This document shows, in pieces, positions 1 through 14,000 of a stretch of 64,000 nt of DNA. Under the pieces are notes generated by a model. It was not told the origin of the DNA. It ran no database searches and was given only the letters and a program-made list of their open reading frames with translations. The stretch is from positions 36,714,747 through 36,778,746 of the forward strand of contig NC_091941.1 of assembly GCF_041260155.1 (NCBI RefSeq), read 5' to 3'. Every line of letters starts with the position of its first letter. The first letter of the stretch is position 1. Source of the DNA: Ptychodera flava. Lineage: Eukaryota > Hemichordata > Enteropneusta > Ptychoderidae. The position numbers and the translations under genes are program-made.

Positions 1-104
1 GAGAGCGCACAGGAAGCAATGTAAGGTGATATTATAATGATGACCAAATTCCCCCCCCCCAAAACGACAACCCTTTCTCTAGCCATGATTTTTTTTCGAT
101 TTAC

Positions 105-3100
105 CTTGAATAAGTTTGATCATCTTCATGTATATCTCCTTCTGTAACATCTTGCAAGTATATCTGAGTCATACCTAGCGCAAAGGCTAACCAAATCACC
201 CCAAAGATGAACAGGAACCGAAGTATATCTACCACTATCTTCACAACTGATATTTGTAAGGGTCCAACATGTTCATGGATTAGCATAATGCGTATGAATC
301 TGATTATGCTGATGATATTGGCGCAGGCATATATATTTCCGGCAATGCGACTCAAACTGGATTCGTTCGAGTTAGAAGAGTTTGCCTGTTTGTATCATGA
401 AAGAAAAATAGCTATAATTACAATGGGACTACTCATGCTATTATTTGCAACAAAGTCAATCTAATTATGGTTATGCTACGCATGACCGAGATTTATTATA
501 ATAAAGTTTCAAACATATGTAATAAGACAACTCATAACACTAAGTGCATGTTCCCCTCTGTGTTGACTTTTTGCATGTTTGGGTTGTTGTAACATCGAAG
601 GCGAACATCACAGTTCGATTTGATTCCCATTGGTCTATTTAAAAACTGTTATCTGAGCGTTGTAAATCTTTTACTTTTATCGATTTATCAATTTTATGGA
701 AACTGACATTAAACAAAGATTGAAAATACACTTTTGTGAACCTTTTTAATGGTGCCGAAGATACTATCACAGATACAGTTTATTTTATGAGTTAACGATA
801 ACTTCCTTGAAATCAGTTGGTAATAGTTTAGTCACGATCGTTACCTAAATATTGTTGTATTTGGATTATATCGGGGTGAAAAACCATCATAAGCATATCC
901 TTTGTCCGAAATTATGTTGGTTAATTAGGCGATTTATTCATTCATCCATTCAATTGAGTTTTATACGTCGCGTGATAGTTTGTATATCTGTATATGGATG
1001 TGGTGCTTCATTTAACTTCAGCTCGGTGGAGGGGGTCGAGGACAAAATGAAGCAATTTAGTTCGGTAATTGAACTAACTTTTCAGAGGAAAGGCTGTAAT
1101 AGCAGTCGATTGGTTTTGAGCACTGACTTCTTGGACTGGTGAATAGGTACGAATTTGATGAAGTATTACTAAACTGGTTGCAAAAGTTGTAAAGGCATGC
1201 TTTTGTTTTGTTCTGTTTGGTTTGTCACAGTAGTTACCAAAACAAACATAATCATGTGTACCTCAGGACAAAAGCAAATGAATGTTTATTATTTCTGATG
1301 AAGTGGTACAGGGTTTTGTTTTATTACCGAGGACCCTTGCAAGACATTTTGTTGGGTATTATCGGCGCGGCCATGTTTGCTAGGCATATTTGATTTTCAT
1401 TTTGCCAATTTCACACACACACACACACACACATTTATATGGATGAGTGATTGGTTATTATTATGATAGACTCTCGGAGGTCTATGGTATTATATATTAT
1501 GTGAAGTGTTGTTACACATTGCGTTATTATTACAAACTGTGTTTGGGTAGTATTACATATTAGGTTATACAATGAGGTGATATAAACCTTCATTTACAAA
1601 GTTCGTTGAAGTGAACAGGCAAGTTTTGTTCTTTGTTCTTCTCCAAACAATTGAAAACCTCAATAGTAATTTTATTCTTTTGTAGGATTTTTCAAACTCA
1701 CATCAATGAAGCCCGCAATTCTCAGTCCAAACCATATCCAGTATGAGCTAAGCTGTATGAAATCCACTAAATTCCATGGATCCGTCAAGTACGATCTATA
1801 TCCAAGCGACTGAAATTCCTTGATTTCGCGCCACGTCATCGCTGTGTAGGAATAGAACTTCTCAAAATATATCTTCACTGTCATAGATGTACTGAGTAGA
1901 TTGTTACCACTCTAGGACACCTCATGACATCTCATTGCTTTGAACCGGTGTATATTGATTTGAACCAGTTGCTCTGACAGTCCTTATGTATAGTCTCCAT
2001 ACCGTAAGCTTTACCGACTTCCGCAACTTCGCACTCTGATAAGTTGCGAAGAATATTACAGAGCCGAAATGTTTGCTTGTCATTTTCTAAGTGAAACCAA
2101 ACAGAGCACCATCATTGCTTGCCATAGTTGTCTTTATAACACTCCACATGCTCATTCCCTGTCGCGATTCGCTAGAATACGTCACGTGACAGAAAATAGA
2201 TACGTCTAGTCCCCATCGGATCGACAAAAGTGACGTCAGAGGGTATTTTTTGAAAAGCTATTTCCCTTGGAAATAGTCCTGACCAAATTTGGAGAAGTGT
2301 CTGTCGAGTGTCGTCTGCGGTTTTGCAAAAATGGCGGGTGACTGGAACGTAATGTGCGTCCGGGATACGTGACGACACATTCTCTAACCAGATTTTCCAA
2401 CATTTTCCAACATTCCAACAGCGTAGGAACTTGAACAGCTAATCGACGGAAAAGATTAAAGTGCAAATAAGGATGTCGCTAGGTATGTTTAGAATATTTT
2501 TGAAAGAAAGTGGTACTACCACGTACAACTGAAACATAGGCGCACGGCGAATTTTAAAATCAATTATCTGAATTTTTAATGTTGAAACATGCATTTTATA
2601 ACAAATGTGCGAACGGAAATCGTGCGGCCAGATTTTGAGGCATACAGTGAACAGTGCCCATCACTACACTACAGTGCAGTGCATGGCTGTGGCTGTTTAG
2701 CTCTGCTGTTACTTATACACTCGGCAAATTTTAAAACCACTTGTCTGTAATTGAATGGTGAAACATGCATTTTATTAATAACTGTGCAAACATACTGTGA
2801 GCAGCGCCTAGAACACGGCTGTGGCCGCTCGGCTGTCTTTTACACATAATGTGTACAAGACAGCCGAGCGGCCACAGCGTGTTCTGGGCGCTGCTCACTG
2901 TATGTCTGAAAAGCTGCCTGCATGATTTCGTTCGCACGGTTATCAATAAAATGCATGTTTCAACATTAAAATTGTAGACAAGTGATTTTAAAATTCGCCA
3001 TTTGTATAAAGTTAGTAACGTTAACAGTAGAGCTGAGCTGCCATAGCCGTGCAGGGGGCACTGTTCACTGTATGTCTCAATAGCTGCCCGCGCGCTTTCC

Positions 3101-6100
3101 ATTTGCACAGATTTTAATAAAATGCATGTTTCAACATTAAAATTACAGACTAGTTATTTTAAAAGACGTCGTGTGCCTGTGCTGAAACCGCTGTGGAAAC
3201 ATCGCCCAGTAAACTTGTTACAATGGATTGTTGTGGTGCAAAATATCAAAACACATTAAAAATTATATAGGCCTAACAATACAACATGAGCATGTGGTGT
3301 GTTATAAAACTACCTATCGCCTGGTCTTTATTCGGGCTATAGCGCTCGCCTATAACCCCTCGTGGCCGTGTGTTACCAGAAACACATCGCTATACCCCTC
3401 GGCCTACGGCCTTGGGGAATAGCGATGTGTTTCTGGTAACACACGGCCCCTCGGGGTAATAGACGGGCGCTATAGCCCTCATGACCAGGCAATAGGTGTT
3501 TATTAATATAGTGAGTGAGTTTACATCTTGTATAGGATAAAGCCCGAATACGAGGGCTCTTCTGGTATATAAAGTCGAACCCAACGATAAAATGTCGAGG
3601 CCGCAGGCCGAGACATTTTATCGTAGGGTTCGACTTTATATACCAGAAGAGCCCGAGTACGAGGGTTTTATCCGACTTAAAAACATTGGTGACCAAGGCT
3701 TTACGAGCAGATAAAACACCCTGAATTGAGCACTCTGATTGGTCAATCAACAGTAGATAGTTTTTAACATGTGATATAGGGTTTCTTCTTACCGGGGATT
3801 TTTTTGCTGATGTGCTGCTGCTGGGTTTTGTACAAACTGTTTTTATTATGTTAATAATATGAATTCCCTGTTATTTGCCTCTCAATTTTTGTGTTCTGAT
3901 CTGATTAACTTTCACATCTCTCGGGTCATTGATCTCTATTAGAGACCGAAAATAATTTGCAATGCTTATAGTTATTTTTCAGGTATGTAAAATGAGATCA
4001 AACTATATTAAGTATGCTGTCCCGTAAAGACCCAACTACATTGACCAGATTAACTACGTGGCGTCAGGTTCGGAGCACTAGGGTACGTGAAGCTACGGAA
4101 GTCCGTAAGGCTTGTGTTGATACGGAGACTACATTAGAGCAAACTGTTCAAACTAGTCGAAACCGCTTCAAACTTGTTAGGTATCATTGGTTATCCTAGA
4201 GTAGGACATAATTCAGCTAAACTTCTCGTCAAAGTTTCCCGTTACATTCCATTGCTCATTAGGAGGTCGAAACCTTAGATACTACAGATGTTAGCCAAAA
4301 AGCAATATTTTATGTTTCACCCTAACAAATTAAGGTAGAACGCACCTCGGGGACAGACATTCGGACTCTCAAACTTTTACAGTTCTCTTCTGATATACCA
4401 CATGTGGGGGTGATTTTAAAGCTCTTGGTGAAAGAAAACTTTTTACCGGCTTAGTTTTTCGAAATTCGAAAATTTAACTTTTTCTCCATAGAGTTAACAC
4501 AGGATGGCGGTCATTTTGAATTTCTAATATCGGTAAATCTTGGGTAATTTGCTTCTCTAGTACCAAAATTTGCACGGTGACCCCGTATTTTTATTCTTGA
4601 TTTTGAAAGAGAATGATTGAAAGATCCCTTGAGGAAAGTTAGAGCAAAAGTTTAAGTCTTTCACTTTCGAGGTGCATAGGCTACTACCTTAATATGCACC
4701 TACTCCAGATTTTTTAGCCCTTTGCGTATAGGGCATGAATTTAATACTCATTTTCCTGTTATCTGAGCCATGTTACAGAAAACATGAAGATTTTTCCCTT
4801 TAGCCTTGATAATTATCCACTTTAAGGTTAAACATAATGCAGTCTGCTTTCTGTTGTGCGGTGCTGTTATCAGTGCTTTCTGTGGAGTATTTTACGGTGA
4901 AAGTTTAATTTCTTAATATTATGAGATGTTCTGTACAAATAAATGTACACACTACAGACTCGATGTGTTTCTGGTAACACACGGCCCCTCGGGGTAATAG
5001 ACGGGCGCTATAGCCCTCATGACCAGGCAATAGTTGTCTTTAATATAGTGAGTGAGTTTACACCTTCATGTGATATAGGGTTACTAGTTACCGGGATTTT
5101 TTTGCTGATGTGCTGCTGCTGGGTTTTGTACAAACTGTTTTTATTATGTTAATAATATGAATTCCCTGTTATTTGCCTCTCAATTTTTGTGTTCTGATCT
5201 GATTAACTTTCACATCTCTCGGGTCATTGATCTCTATTAGAGACCGAAAATAATTTGCAATGCTTATAGTTATTTTTCAGGTATGTAAAATGAGATCAAA
5301 CTGTATTAAGTATGCTGTCCCGTAACTACCCAACTACATTGACCAGATTAACTACGTGACGTCAGGTTCGGAGCACTAGGGTACGTGAAGCTACGGAAGT
5401 CCGTAAGGCTTGTTGTGTTGATACGGAGACTACATTGGAGCAAACTATTCAAACTAGTCGAAACCGCTTCAAACTTGTTAGGTATCATTGGTTATCCTAG
5501 AGTAGGACATAATTCACCTAAACTTCTCGTCAAAGTTTCCCGTTACATTCCATTGCTCATTAGGAAGTCGAAACCTTAGATACTACAGATGTTAGGCCAA
5601 AAAGCAATATTTTATGTTTCACCCTAACAAATTAAGGTAGAACGCACCTCGGGGACAGACATTCGGACTCTCAAACTTTTACAGTTCTCTTCTGATATAC
5701 CACATGTGGGGGTTCATTTTAAAGCTCTTGGTGAAAGAAAACTTTTTACCGGCTTAGTTTTTCGAAATTCGAAAATTTAACTTTTTCTCCATAGAGTTAA
5801 CATGGCGGTCATTTTGAATTTCTAATATCGGTAAATCTTGGGTAATTTGTTTCTCTAGTACCAAAATTTGCACGGTGACCCCCTATTTTTATTCTTGATT
5901 TTGAAAGAGAATGATTGAAAGATCTCTTGAGGAAAGTTAGAGCAAAAGTTTAAGTCTTTCACTTTCGAGGTGCATAGGCTACTACCTTAATATGCACTGA
6001 CTCCAGATTTTTTAGCCCTTTGCGTACAGAGCTCATTTTCCTGTTATCTGAGCCATGTTACAGAAAACATGAAGATTTTTCCCTTTAGCCTTGATAATTA

Positions 6101-8497
6101 TCCACTTTAAGGTTAAACATAATGCAGTCTGCTTTCTGTTGTGCGGTGCTGTTATCAGTGCTTTCTGTGGAGTATTTTACGGTGAAAGTTTAATTTCTTA
6201 ATATTACGAGATGTTCTGTACAAATACATGTACATACTACAGACTCGAGTGCATGTACTATCTGCATGGCTACTTACCTAAGACCCATATTAGTACGACG
6301 TACTCAAGTGGAAGGAAAGGAATCTCGCCATTCTTGTATTTTCTATTCGTATCCGCGTCAGAATAATCTTGAGAATTCAGAAACAGCAGCAACATGAACG
6401 TCATGTACGATGAAGTGTGCATGAGAAATTTCACGTAACTGTAATCAAAATACACACGTGATCTTTTACGTATGAAGTTAGGCTAAATGTTTGACTACGT
6501 GTTGTCAGGCAGGGATGAAGACGAGTGTTTTGGACACAGACTTATCGTCTATATTGGTGTAGTAGGTTGCGAGTTCGAATATAATATAAATTTCAATAAC
6601 TTATATGACAGTTAATGAAATTTTGAATACGCTCGAAAAAGCCCAACCATTGATTCTTTCTTATTAATGACGTTACGTGTATCACAGGGCCGTCGGTAGT
6701 ATCGATAACGCTTGAAATACCACACCCTGAATATGGAAAGTGGACGAAATGGTCCTGAGTTGTCGAAAAACCCAACAATTCATACTCACGGTCTTCTCAT
6801 GAATTTTCCAAACACTCCGTAAGGATTTGGCTTTTTGTCTTGGTTTTCGGGCCGTGGACATAAAAGGGGAATTTCACTCATGAGATAGATGATGCTGAAT
6901 ATTGGAAAAAGAAGGCCGATTAAAATTGACATCGTCAGCTTTTTAAGTAGGCTTCCCTGACGCCATTCATGGAAGTCTTGGTACCACTTTTCGATCAGGA
7001 ACTGTTGACAGTGTGGATGTGCTACAAACTAAAAGAGAAACAGGGTGATGGCATGAAGATTGTATCAAACATTTTCAATAACTGCCGCTTTATTATCACG
7101 GTATCAAGAAAATAGTACGGTAGAGCATTGGCAGGATTTTGATACAGTTGACTACTAAATAATAATTATGTGTCATCTTGTTTCATTGGCTTGCATGTCG
7201 AAAAACAAGTAAATGCTGTTGTATAATTGTTGTTGCCTTCTTGTCAAGGCCACAAATTACTGAGTAAGAGAAGCAATATTTAAAACATGGCGTTACAGTG
7301 CTTGAATTTGAGGCGAAAAGGAACAACATTTTCCTTTGATGAAAGATATTTGTCTATGAGTGATGCAAGCTCCAAGTTTGCCAACATAACAACAAGGCTG
7401 AGGTTGATAACCTGCTTTTGTCCCTTGCTCAGAGCTGTAGAAACCATCTTCGGGGAGTCCGTGTTTTCCTTCTTTTCCGGGTCGTAAGTCAGGATAGTCT
7501 TTACTTCCTCTGAATCTCGTGTGAGACCTAGCAGATCAGCGGCAAATTGTTCACATTTCATGGCTATTTCCAAATATTCCTTGCGAAACTCGTGTTCTAT
7601 CACACTCCGTTTTCTCATCTTGATACACATCTATAATTACACAGATTAAGTAATTTAAACGTGACAAAATTGTCAGCTATTCATAAAAGAATCTGCACGT
7701 CGGCACTTGTATAACTGACCCTTCCTCAGTTTCTCCCACTTAGGGGTCGTAGGTTACGGATTTATGTTCGTTTTAGATTCCAAGGAATTTGTGTCGGAAT
7801 ACAGAGTACTATAATTGGTTGATGTACCCTTGTTGGTGAAGAGGTGTTGAGCTGTTACTTTTCTTATTTCTATTTCTATTTCTGTTCCGTTTGTGAAATA
7901 GAAATGGTATTTCTATCCTCAAATTAAATTTAGTCAGTCAAACTTTATTGAGCAAGAAAAACAATCCTCTTTCAAGATATAAGTAATAAACATAAACTCT
8001 CACCTTAAACGCACCGTCTATGGGGTCAACAAACTTATGAAACTTATCATCGCGAAGTGCACCCAGGGCGATGTATGCCTCGCTTGCAAGAGCCTTATTC
8101 TTGTGATAATTACCAAGTGAACGTTCAAGTGTCTTCGTGTAGTCAACTTCTATCTTCTGTGCGCCATGGTGGTCTAACAACTACAATAGAATTATATATA
8201 TGCTGCACATTATCAGTGCTGACAAATCTACGCTGCTAAAGAAACGCTCTGAGTTGGTTTCGAAATGTCATCACCAAATCAAATATTATTTATCAAATTT
8301 ACAGATAGAATGGTACGTCCCAATCAAATTCATAAGAACCGAGCTAGAAATCCTTTTACTTCTGTCTGATGATTGTAGGATGCATGAAACTGAAGTAACA
8401 TATATTATTATTTTGTACTTGAAGTAATTTGTGTTATTATTTATAACGCTCTACTTTAGCATCGAGCACTGTAATTTCCCATGAGGACATTTGTATA

Positions 8498-8583
<86 letters not shown>

Positions 8584-8588
8584 CACAT

Positions 8589-8631
<43 letters not shown>

Positions 8632-11027
8632 AGCGCGAGCGCGTGAGCGCGTAACAAGGCATACTTGCGCGTGTATATATAAATGTATCATTTCCACGTG
8701 TAGTATGTCTCTTTATTGATATATCTACGTGTGTCTGTGTGTATTTTTGTGCATGTGTCTGTGTCAGTGTCTGTGCGTGTCTCTGTCTCTGTTAACGCAT
8801 ATAACGGTCACAGAGAGATAGTATGGAGGCTATACAAATATACTTTCGAGAGATTATGTTTGCAATGAAAGGAACAATATTGACCATCGAAAGTATTTCT
8901 TGCGTTGTAAAAATTGAAAAGAACTGCCTCCTTGGTCAAAAACGTTGAGACTGTTAAGTTTCTTCTGTGACATCAAACAAAGTTGCAATTGAATTGTTAC
9001 CAATAAGGTGTACAGTGTAGAAATCACTGTTAAGATCGATGTCTTTTTTCACTTGACATAAGAATTTAGTTGAAATAACAAAAAGTGTAAAGAAAGTTCT
9101 ACTACACCGGGTTTACTTGAAAAGTTTTATCAATACCCTGACAATATCCAAGTTGTTGTGATGGCACGCTAAAACAAGGGGCGATATATCAGGATGGAAA
9201 TCTCCATTGTCCTTGGAAGCACACTTGTTTATTAGCATTTCTTCTTCATTCGTTGAAGAGCAGTCATCCTGGAAACATGTCAAAAATTCATTTGTTATGT
9301 CTCTTCTAGAAAAAATACGCTTCCAAAAATTCACAATTGATTTCGTTGTTGGCATATATAGATAAATGTATAAAATAAAATAAACAGGTAAATAAATAAG
9401 ACTCATTTGTGTCTGTTTAGGATTTTGTTGGTTCGTATGTAAGTATGATAACCGCAATAATAAATTAACACAGGTGCCTGTCTGCTTAGCAACGGAACAG
9501 CCAACATGTTAAATGAAGGTCAAAGGTTAAACCGAAAGAAGAAACGGTTGAATTACCTTTATCAATTTCTCTAGCTCTTTCCAATGGTTCAGCAACAACT
9601 CTACAGCTTTGTAAAATTCATAATTGACAGCATAAAGAAGACAGTCGCCAATTTCAACTCCGTGTTTTAGCAGCATATCTGTAATTCCTGGTGAGAAAAA
9701 TGCAGAGACCATAGCTAATCGTAGATATAGTTTGTTATGCTGTGCATTGTGTTTTTGTCTTCAAACAAAGTTTTGTTCATAACATAAGTGTAATCAGAAA
9801 AGATTATTTTGATTGTATTATCAAAGGCGTCATAGTTGAATGTATATTTACAACAAGGTCTCTGATTTGATCTGCCCTACATCATTTCCATTATGATGAA
9901 AGTTGTATTTGACCTACCGCAAATACGTAGCGAGTGATGGTTCCATCCACAGGGTGAAAATTTTACATAGAAATGTTACAGACGCCAAGAATAATGTAAT
10001 ACTCTTTGCAATCGCATACATTCATTAAGACTGTACTTGTAAATGTTAAATTATTATGCATAGATAAATAGATAATTATGTTCAATATAAGATGGCCATA
10101 GATATTATCGAAATTTATCATCACAAATGCGATAAAGTTGATCAGTAATTGCAACAGCTGTCACCATTCTCTCACTGTATTATTCGATACATAAAACTTA
10201 ATGTTTCAGTTCTGAAAGAGGGAGAAAAACTTTTCGATATGAAGTCAATTTTATTCTCAAACGAAGTGAGGGTAGCTACACACCATGGCATGTCTCGATT
10301 CATGCACCTCTATAAAACTTGGTAACACCAAAAGACACAATTTGCTTGTGTTTTACAAGTTTTCTGAATTTCTTCAAGTTATTGTAAACAAGCTATATTA
10401 TCTTTATACAAGTCTGAAATGCAGTATATTATGAAGTTACCGATATGTCCATTCTCGATGGCAATGCGCAAGGCGGTCCTTCCTTTGATGTCCGTTGCAT
10501 TGATGTTAAACAAATCTTTATTCGCAAGAGCCTCTTCCATTGACTGGATGTCACCTTGCTCGGCCTCGGCAATGAAGAGTTCTTCGATCACTTTCAATTG
10601 CGAAGGTGACTGTGTGGTCGTCTTGGTATCTAAAACAATAAAACATATTGAAACAACAACAAATCTTGAACCATGTCAATCATGTCCTTTGTTTTATTTT
10701 TTACTGGTATGATTTGAGTTCGTCACTGGTCAACATACACACAAGCCTGAGCAATTTTTCTTCTCAAGTTTAACTGTCGTTATGTTTCGTATGTCATATT
10801 GCTCTGAAAAACTAATACTTCATTCGCTACATGCATTATACCCGTCCTTCCATTTCAGGCTCATATGCTGTAACATTTCAAACATTGTGAAGTCATTTTA
10901 ATAAGCAATGTAGTTGATAGGTTGTGATGGATTTTTGTAAGAAATTGCAAAACGTATTAAGTTATGCTATATTTCTGGCTCCATATTTCTATTGTAACCA
11001 ATATGTATGTATGTGGCAATTTCACAA

Positions 11028-11080
<53 letters not shown>

Positions 11081-14000
11081 GCAATATGTTAGGTTCACAC
11101 TCACGCCCAGCTGAGCGTCGTCTCTTGGCCTGGCGCAAGATCGTAATAAGATGAGAAAACCAGATAACTTTTGTCAACGTTCACACTGTATTTGAATCCA
11201 CCTAGTTCTAGGCCAACTGTTAGAGCGTAAAGAGGGCCGAGCAAACCGTTCAAACACAATTTGGGCCGGTTCGCAATTTTTTATCGACTCTGCATCCAAC
11301 CTTAATGCCAGACATAAATATGCAGCCTGTCCAGAGCCAATACAGTGTGTTCGTGATTTTTTAAAACCAGGGCCGATTCGAGGTTCAAAGAATTTCAATT
11401 GTTGTTTGGTATGGCAGCACTACTGAGAGATATCAATCAAAAGTAAGCAAAATAGTAAAGACAGAATCTTATATCGTTGGCACTGGGCTTCCATCTCTCG
11501 ACCCACTTTTTAGCTGCTGTGTTATTAGGACGTCAAAATCTATTATCAGGGATGTAAACCATCAAGAAAACAAATTCTTTCAGTTGTTTCCATCTGGTGG
11601 CAGATATAGAACACATCGAACGAGAACCAATTGTCTCAAAACCACTTTTTATCCAAGAGCTGGTCGCTTTTCAAACGAGAAGTAGCGCCAGGGTGATCTT
11701 GTCCAACCTATTGGCGTTTTCATTAGATTTTACACCACACTACACAATCAACAGTCGTTTGCATATACTCTGAACATGTGATAATGCACATGACAAATAA
11801 ATTTAGAAGTAGTCGCAGTAGTAATAGTAGTAGTGTGAACGTAGTATATATTAGGCAAAATAGTTAACTTGGTCTGCGTAACGAAACTTCGGACGATCCG
11901 TGGAAGATTACAGCCAAACTTGATAATTCTAAATCGATTTGAATCTAAATGGATAATTCTTTAATGTAAAATAAAAAAGTAAATAAACAAATAATAAACC
12001 TATTTTCAAATTCCAAAAGGCAAAAGCTCCATGATATTATCGCCTATCCTTATGACATTTTTTCTGCCTGAAAGCGAATCTAGTATAACGGAACGACGCC
12101 ATCTGTCCACAAACTAATGCAAAACTTGGAATCCAAAGTAGACCTCTTCAATGTGTTGAATACGCTTGTGTAAACCTACCTGAATTGTCTCTCTCGTCAC
12201 TTTCTTCAGAAATTTCTTCACCTGGACCGCAGTCTTCATCTTTCATAGTCTTTGAAGCACTGGCTGCGATGTTTGCATTCCCCGACATATTCCGTTGGCA
12301 GACCCGAATGAGAAGACCAAGCAAGAGAAGAGTAGCTGCTAGAAGACAGAGGCCTACAATACAATACAATACAATACAATACAATAGCTCTTTATTATCC
12401 CAAAACATGGGCAATTCTTTGTACGACAGCGGACAAGTCAAAAAGTTACACAGATAAGACATGTTTAAAATATTTAAAAAAGGTCAGACGTTAAAACACA
12501 TTATATAAAAGCAGAGATGACTAGTCGTTTCTGTTTTGATTCAGTACAGAAATTGCAGTGGGAATGAACGAATGTTTTGATTTATTTGTTCTAGTTATTG
12601 GAACCCTATAACGCCGGCGAGATGGTAAAATATTGAATTCCTTGTAAAGTGGGTGGTGATTATTCCTGACTATAGAATTGGCTTTGTGTAAAACTTGTTT
12701 TTTATACAATGTACTGAGATTAGTTTGTTGCACTCCAATTATTTTACTACAGATGTTTACTATTCTACCAAGTTTGTTCTTGCACTTTACAGTGAGGTTT
12801 CCGAACCAGCAAATGAGTGAAAAACTTAAGACACTTTCAATACATGATCTGTAAAAAAGCACAAGCATTCTTCTGTCAACTTTGAAGAAATTCAATTTCC
12901 TCAAGAAGAACAGACGCTGCTGGCATTTACATAAAATCATATTAATGTTATCCATCCATCGCAGCTTATTATCCAAAATAGAACCCAGATAGTTGTATTT
13001 CTCAACAATTTCCACTTCTTTACCATTAATAATTGTTACATCAGCTAATGGTGCGTCTTTCCTGAAATCTATACACAAATCTTTGGTCTTATCAATGTTA
13101 AGTTCGAGAAAAGAACTACGATCAGCCTAACATTTGCAAAAAAAATTGTTATCTGATTAGTAGGAAATTTTAAGTCTAACTCGTTCATAACCCCCCCCCC
13201 CCAAACCAAGGCATTTATTATGTGGCATAAGTTAAAGAATGGATCATTAAAATTACAAAAAATCGATAGTCTGTCGATTTTTACAGCCCGTTAATTTATA
13301 ATGAGCAAATCAGATTCACAATTCAATCCTTTGTCCTTCATTGAACAGGTTTATAAGATATTATGCTGCTTTATTTGTAAGTCGCGCAAAGTCCACTTTG
13401 ATATTTACTCCGTACGCTATTTGATGCTCACGATTTATTTTGTGTAAAGTGGGTCTGGTACACAGTTGTATTCATGGAAGGACGGGTCAAATGGTGACCG
13501 GTGCAGGGAAACTCTGTCAACTTGGTCAACATTGAAAACTGTCCTGAGTATTTCTGTGGTTATTGGCAGGTCAAAGGTTAATGATGCAGGAGCTCAGTGA
13601 ATTTACAACTATGAAAAACTTCATCTTGTTCATTAACAAACAGAGTGATGAACAAAGACCTATACGTATTCATGAGGATGATTGTTTCTTCTAGAAACTG
13701 TAATCATTACCTTTTACTATACATTGAATAGTTTAATAGTATCAGTGCAATTCTTACCATATCCACCAGTCAGTAACATTTTGTCTGCAGCAACTCTTGT
13801 TGTTATGACAACAGTAATAACCATCACCACATCTTAAACAAAATGCAAATGGGTGCAAAAAAATGGAATCGATACAGTTTAAAGAGTTAAAGAGTTAACA
13901 GGTTTTATAGGCAGACAGGAGACAAAAGCACCTGGTGCTACAGAAATTCGGAGAGGCAATATATGATTGGAAACGCCCAAGAAATTTGAAGTACAACATA

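Larger units (their letters stand above)
3422..6246 (+). repeat. Direct tandem duplication inside the TRPC intron
   Basis: Copy 1 runs from about 3422 to 4961 and copy 2 from about 4962 to 6246. Both start CGATGTGTTTCTGGTAACAC and end near ACTACAGACTCGA. They are nearly identical apart from scattered substitutions, a few short indels, and the 238-bp palindromic insert found only in copy 1. Each copy includes one TTAA-flanked inverted-repeat element. Short ORFs in both copies are not gene-like. Confidence 0.8.

Noticed and set aside
6593-6778. Minus-strand ORF between two TRPC exons
   Set aside because: It lies within an intron bounded by good donor and acceptor sites, and its translation does not continue the channel sequence.
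8437-8697. ORFs of Tyr-Ile and Thr-His repeats
   Set aside because: Artefacts of the (AT)n and (GT)n microsatellite.
11585-11700. Motifs resembling CTCF sites (CATCTGGTGGCAG, AGCGCCAGGGTG)
   Set aside because: Short, degenerate matches expected by chance; no further support from sequence alone.
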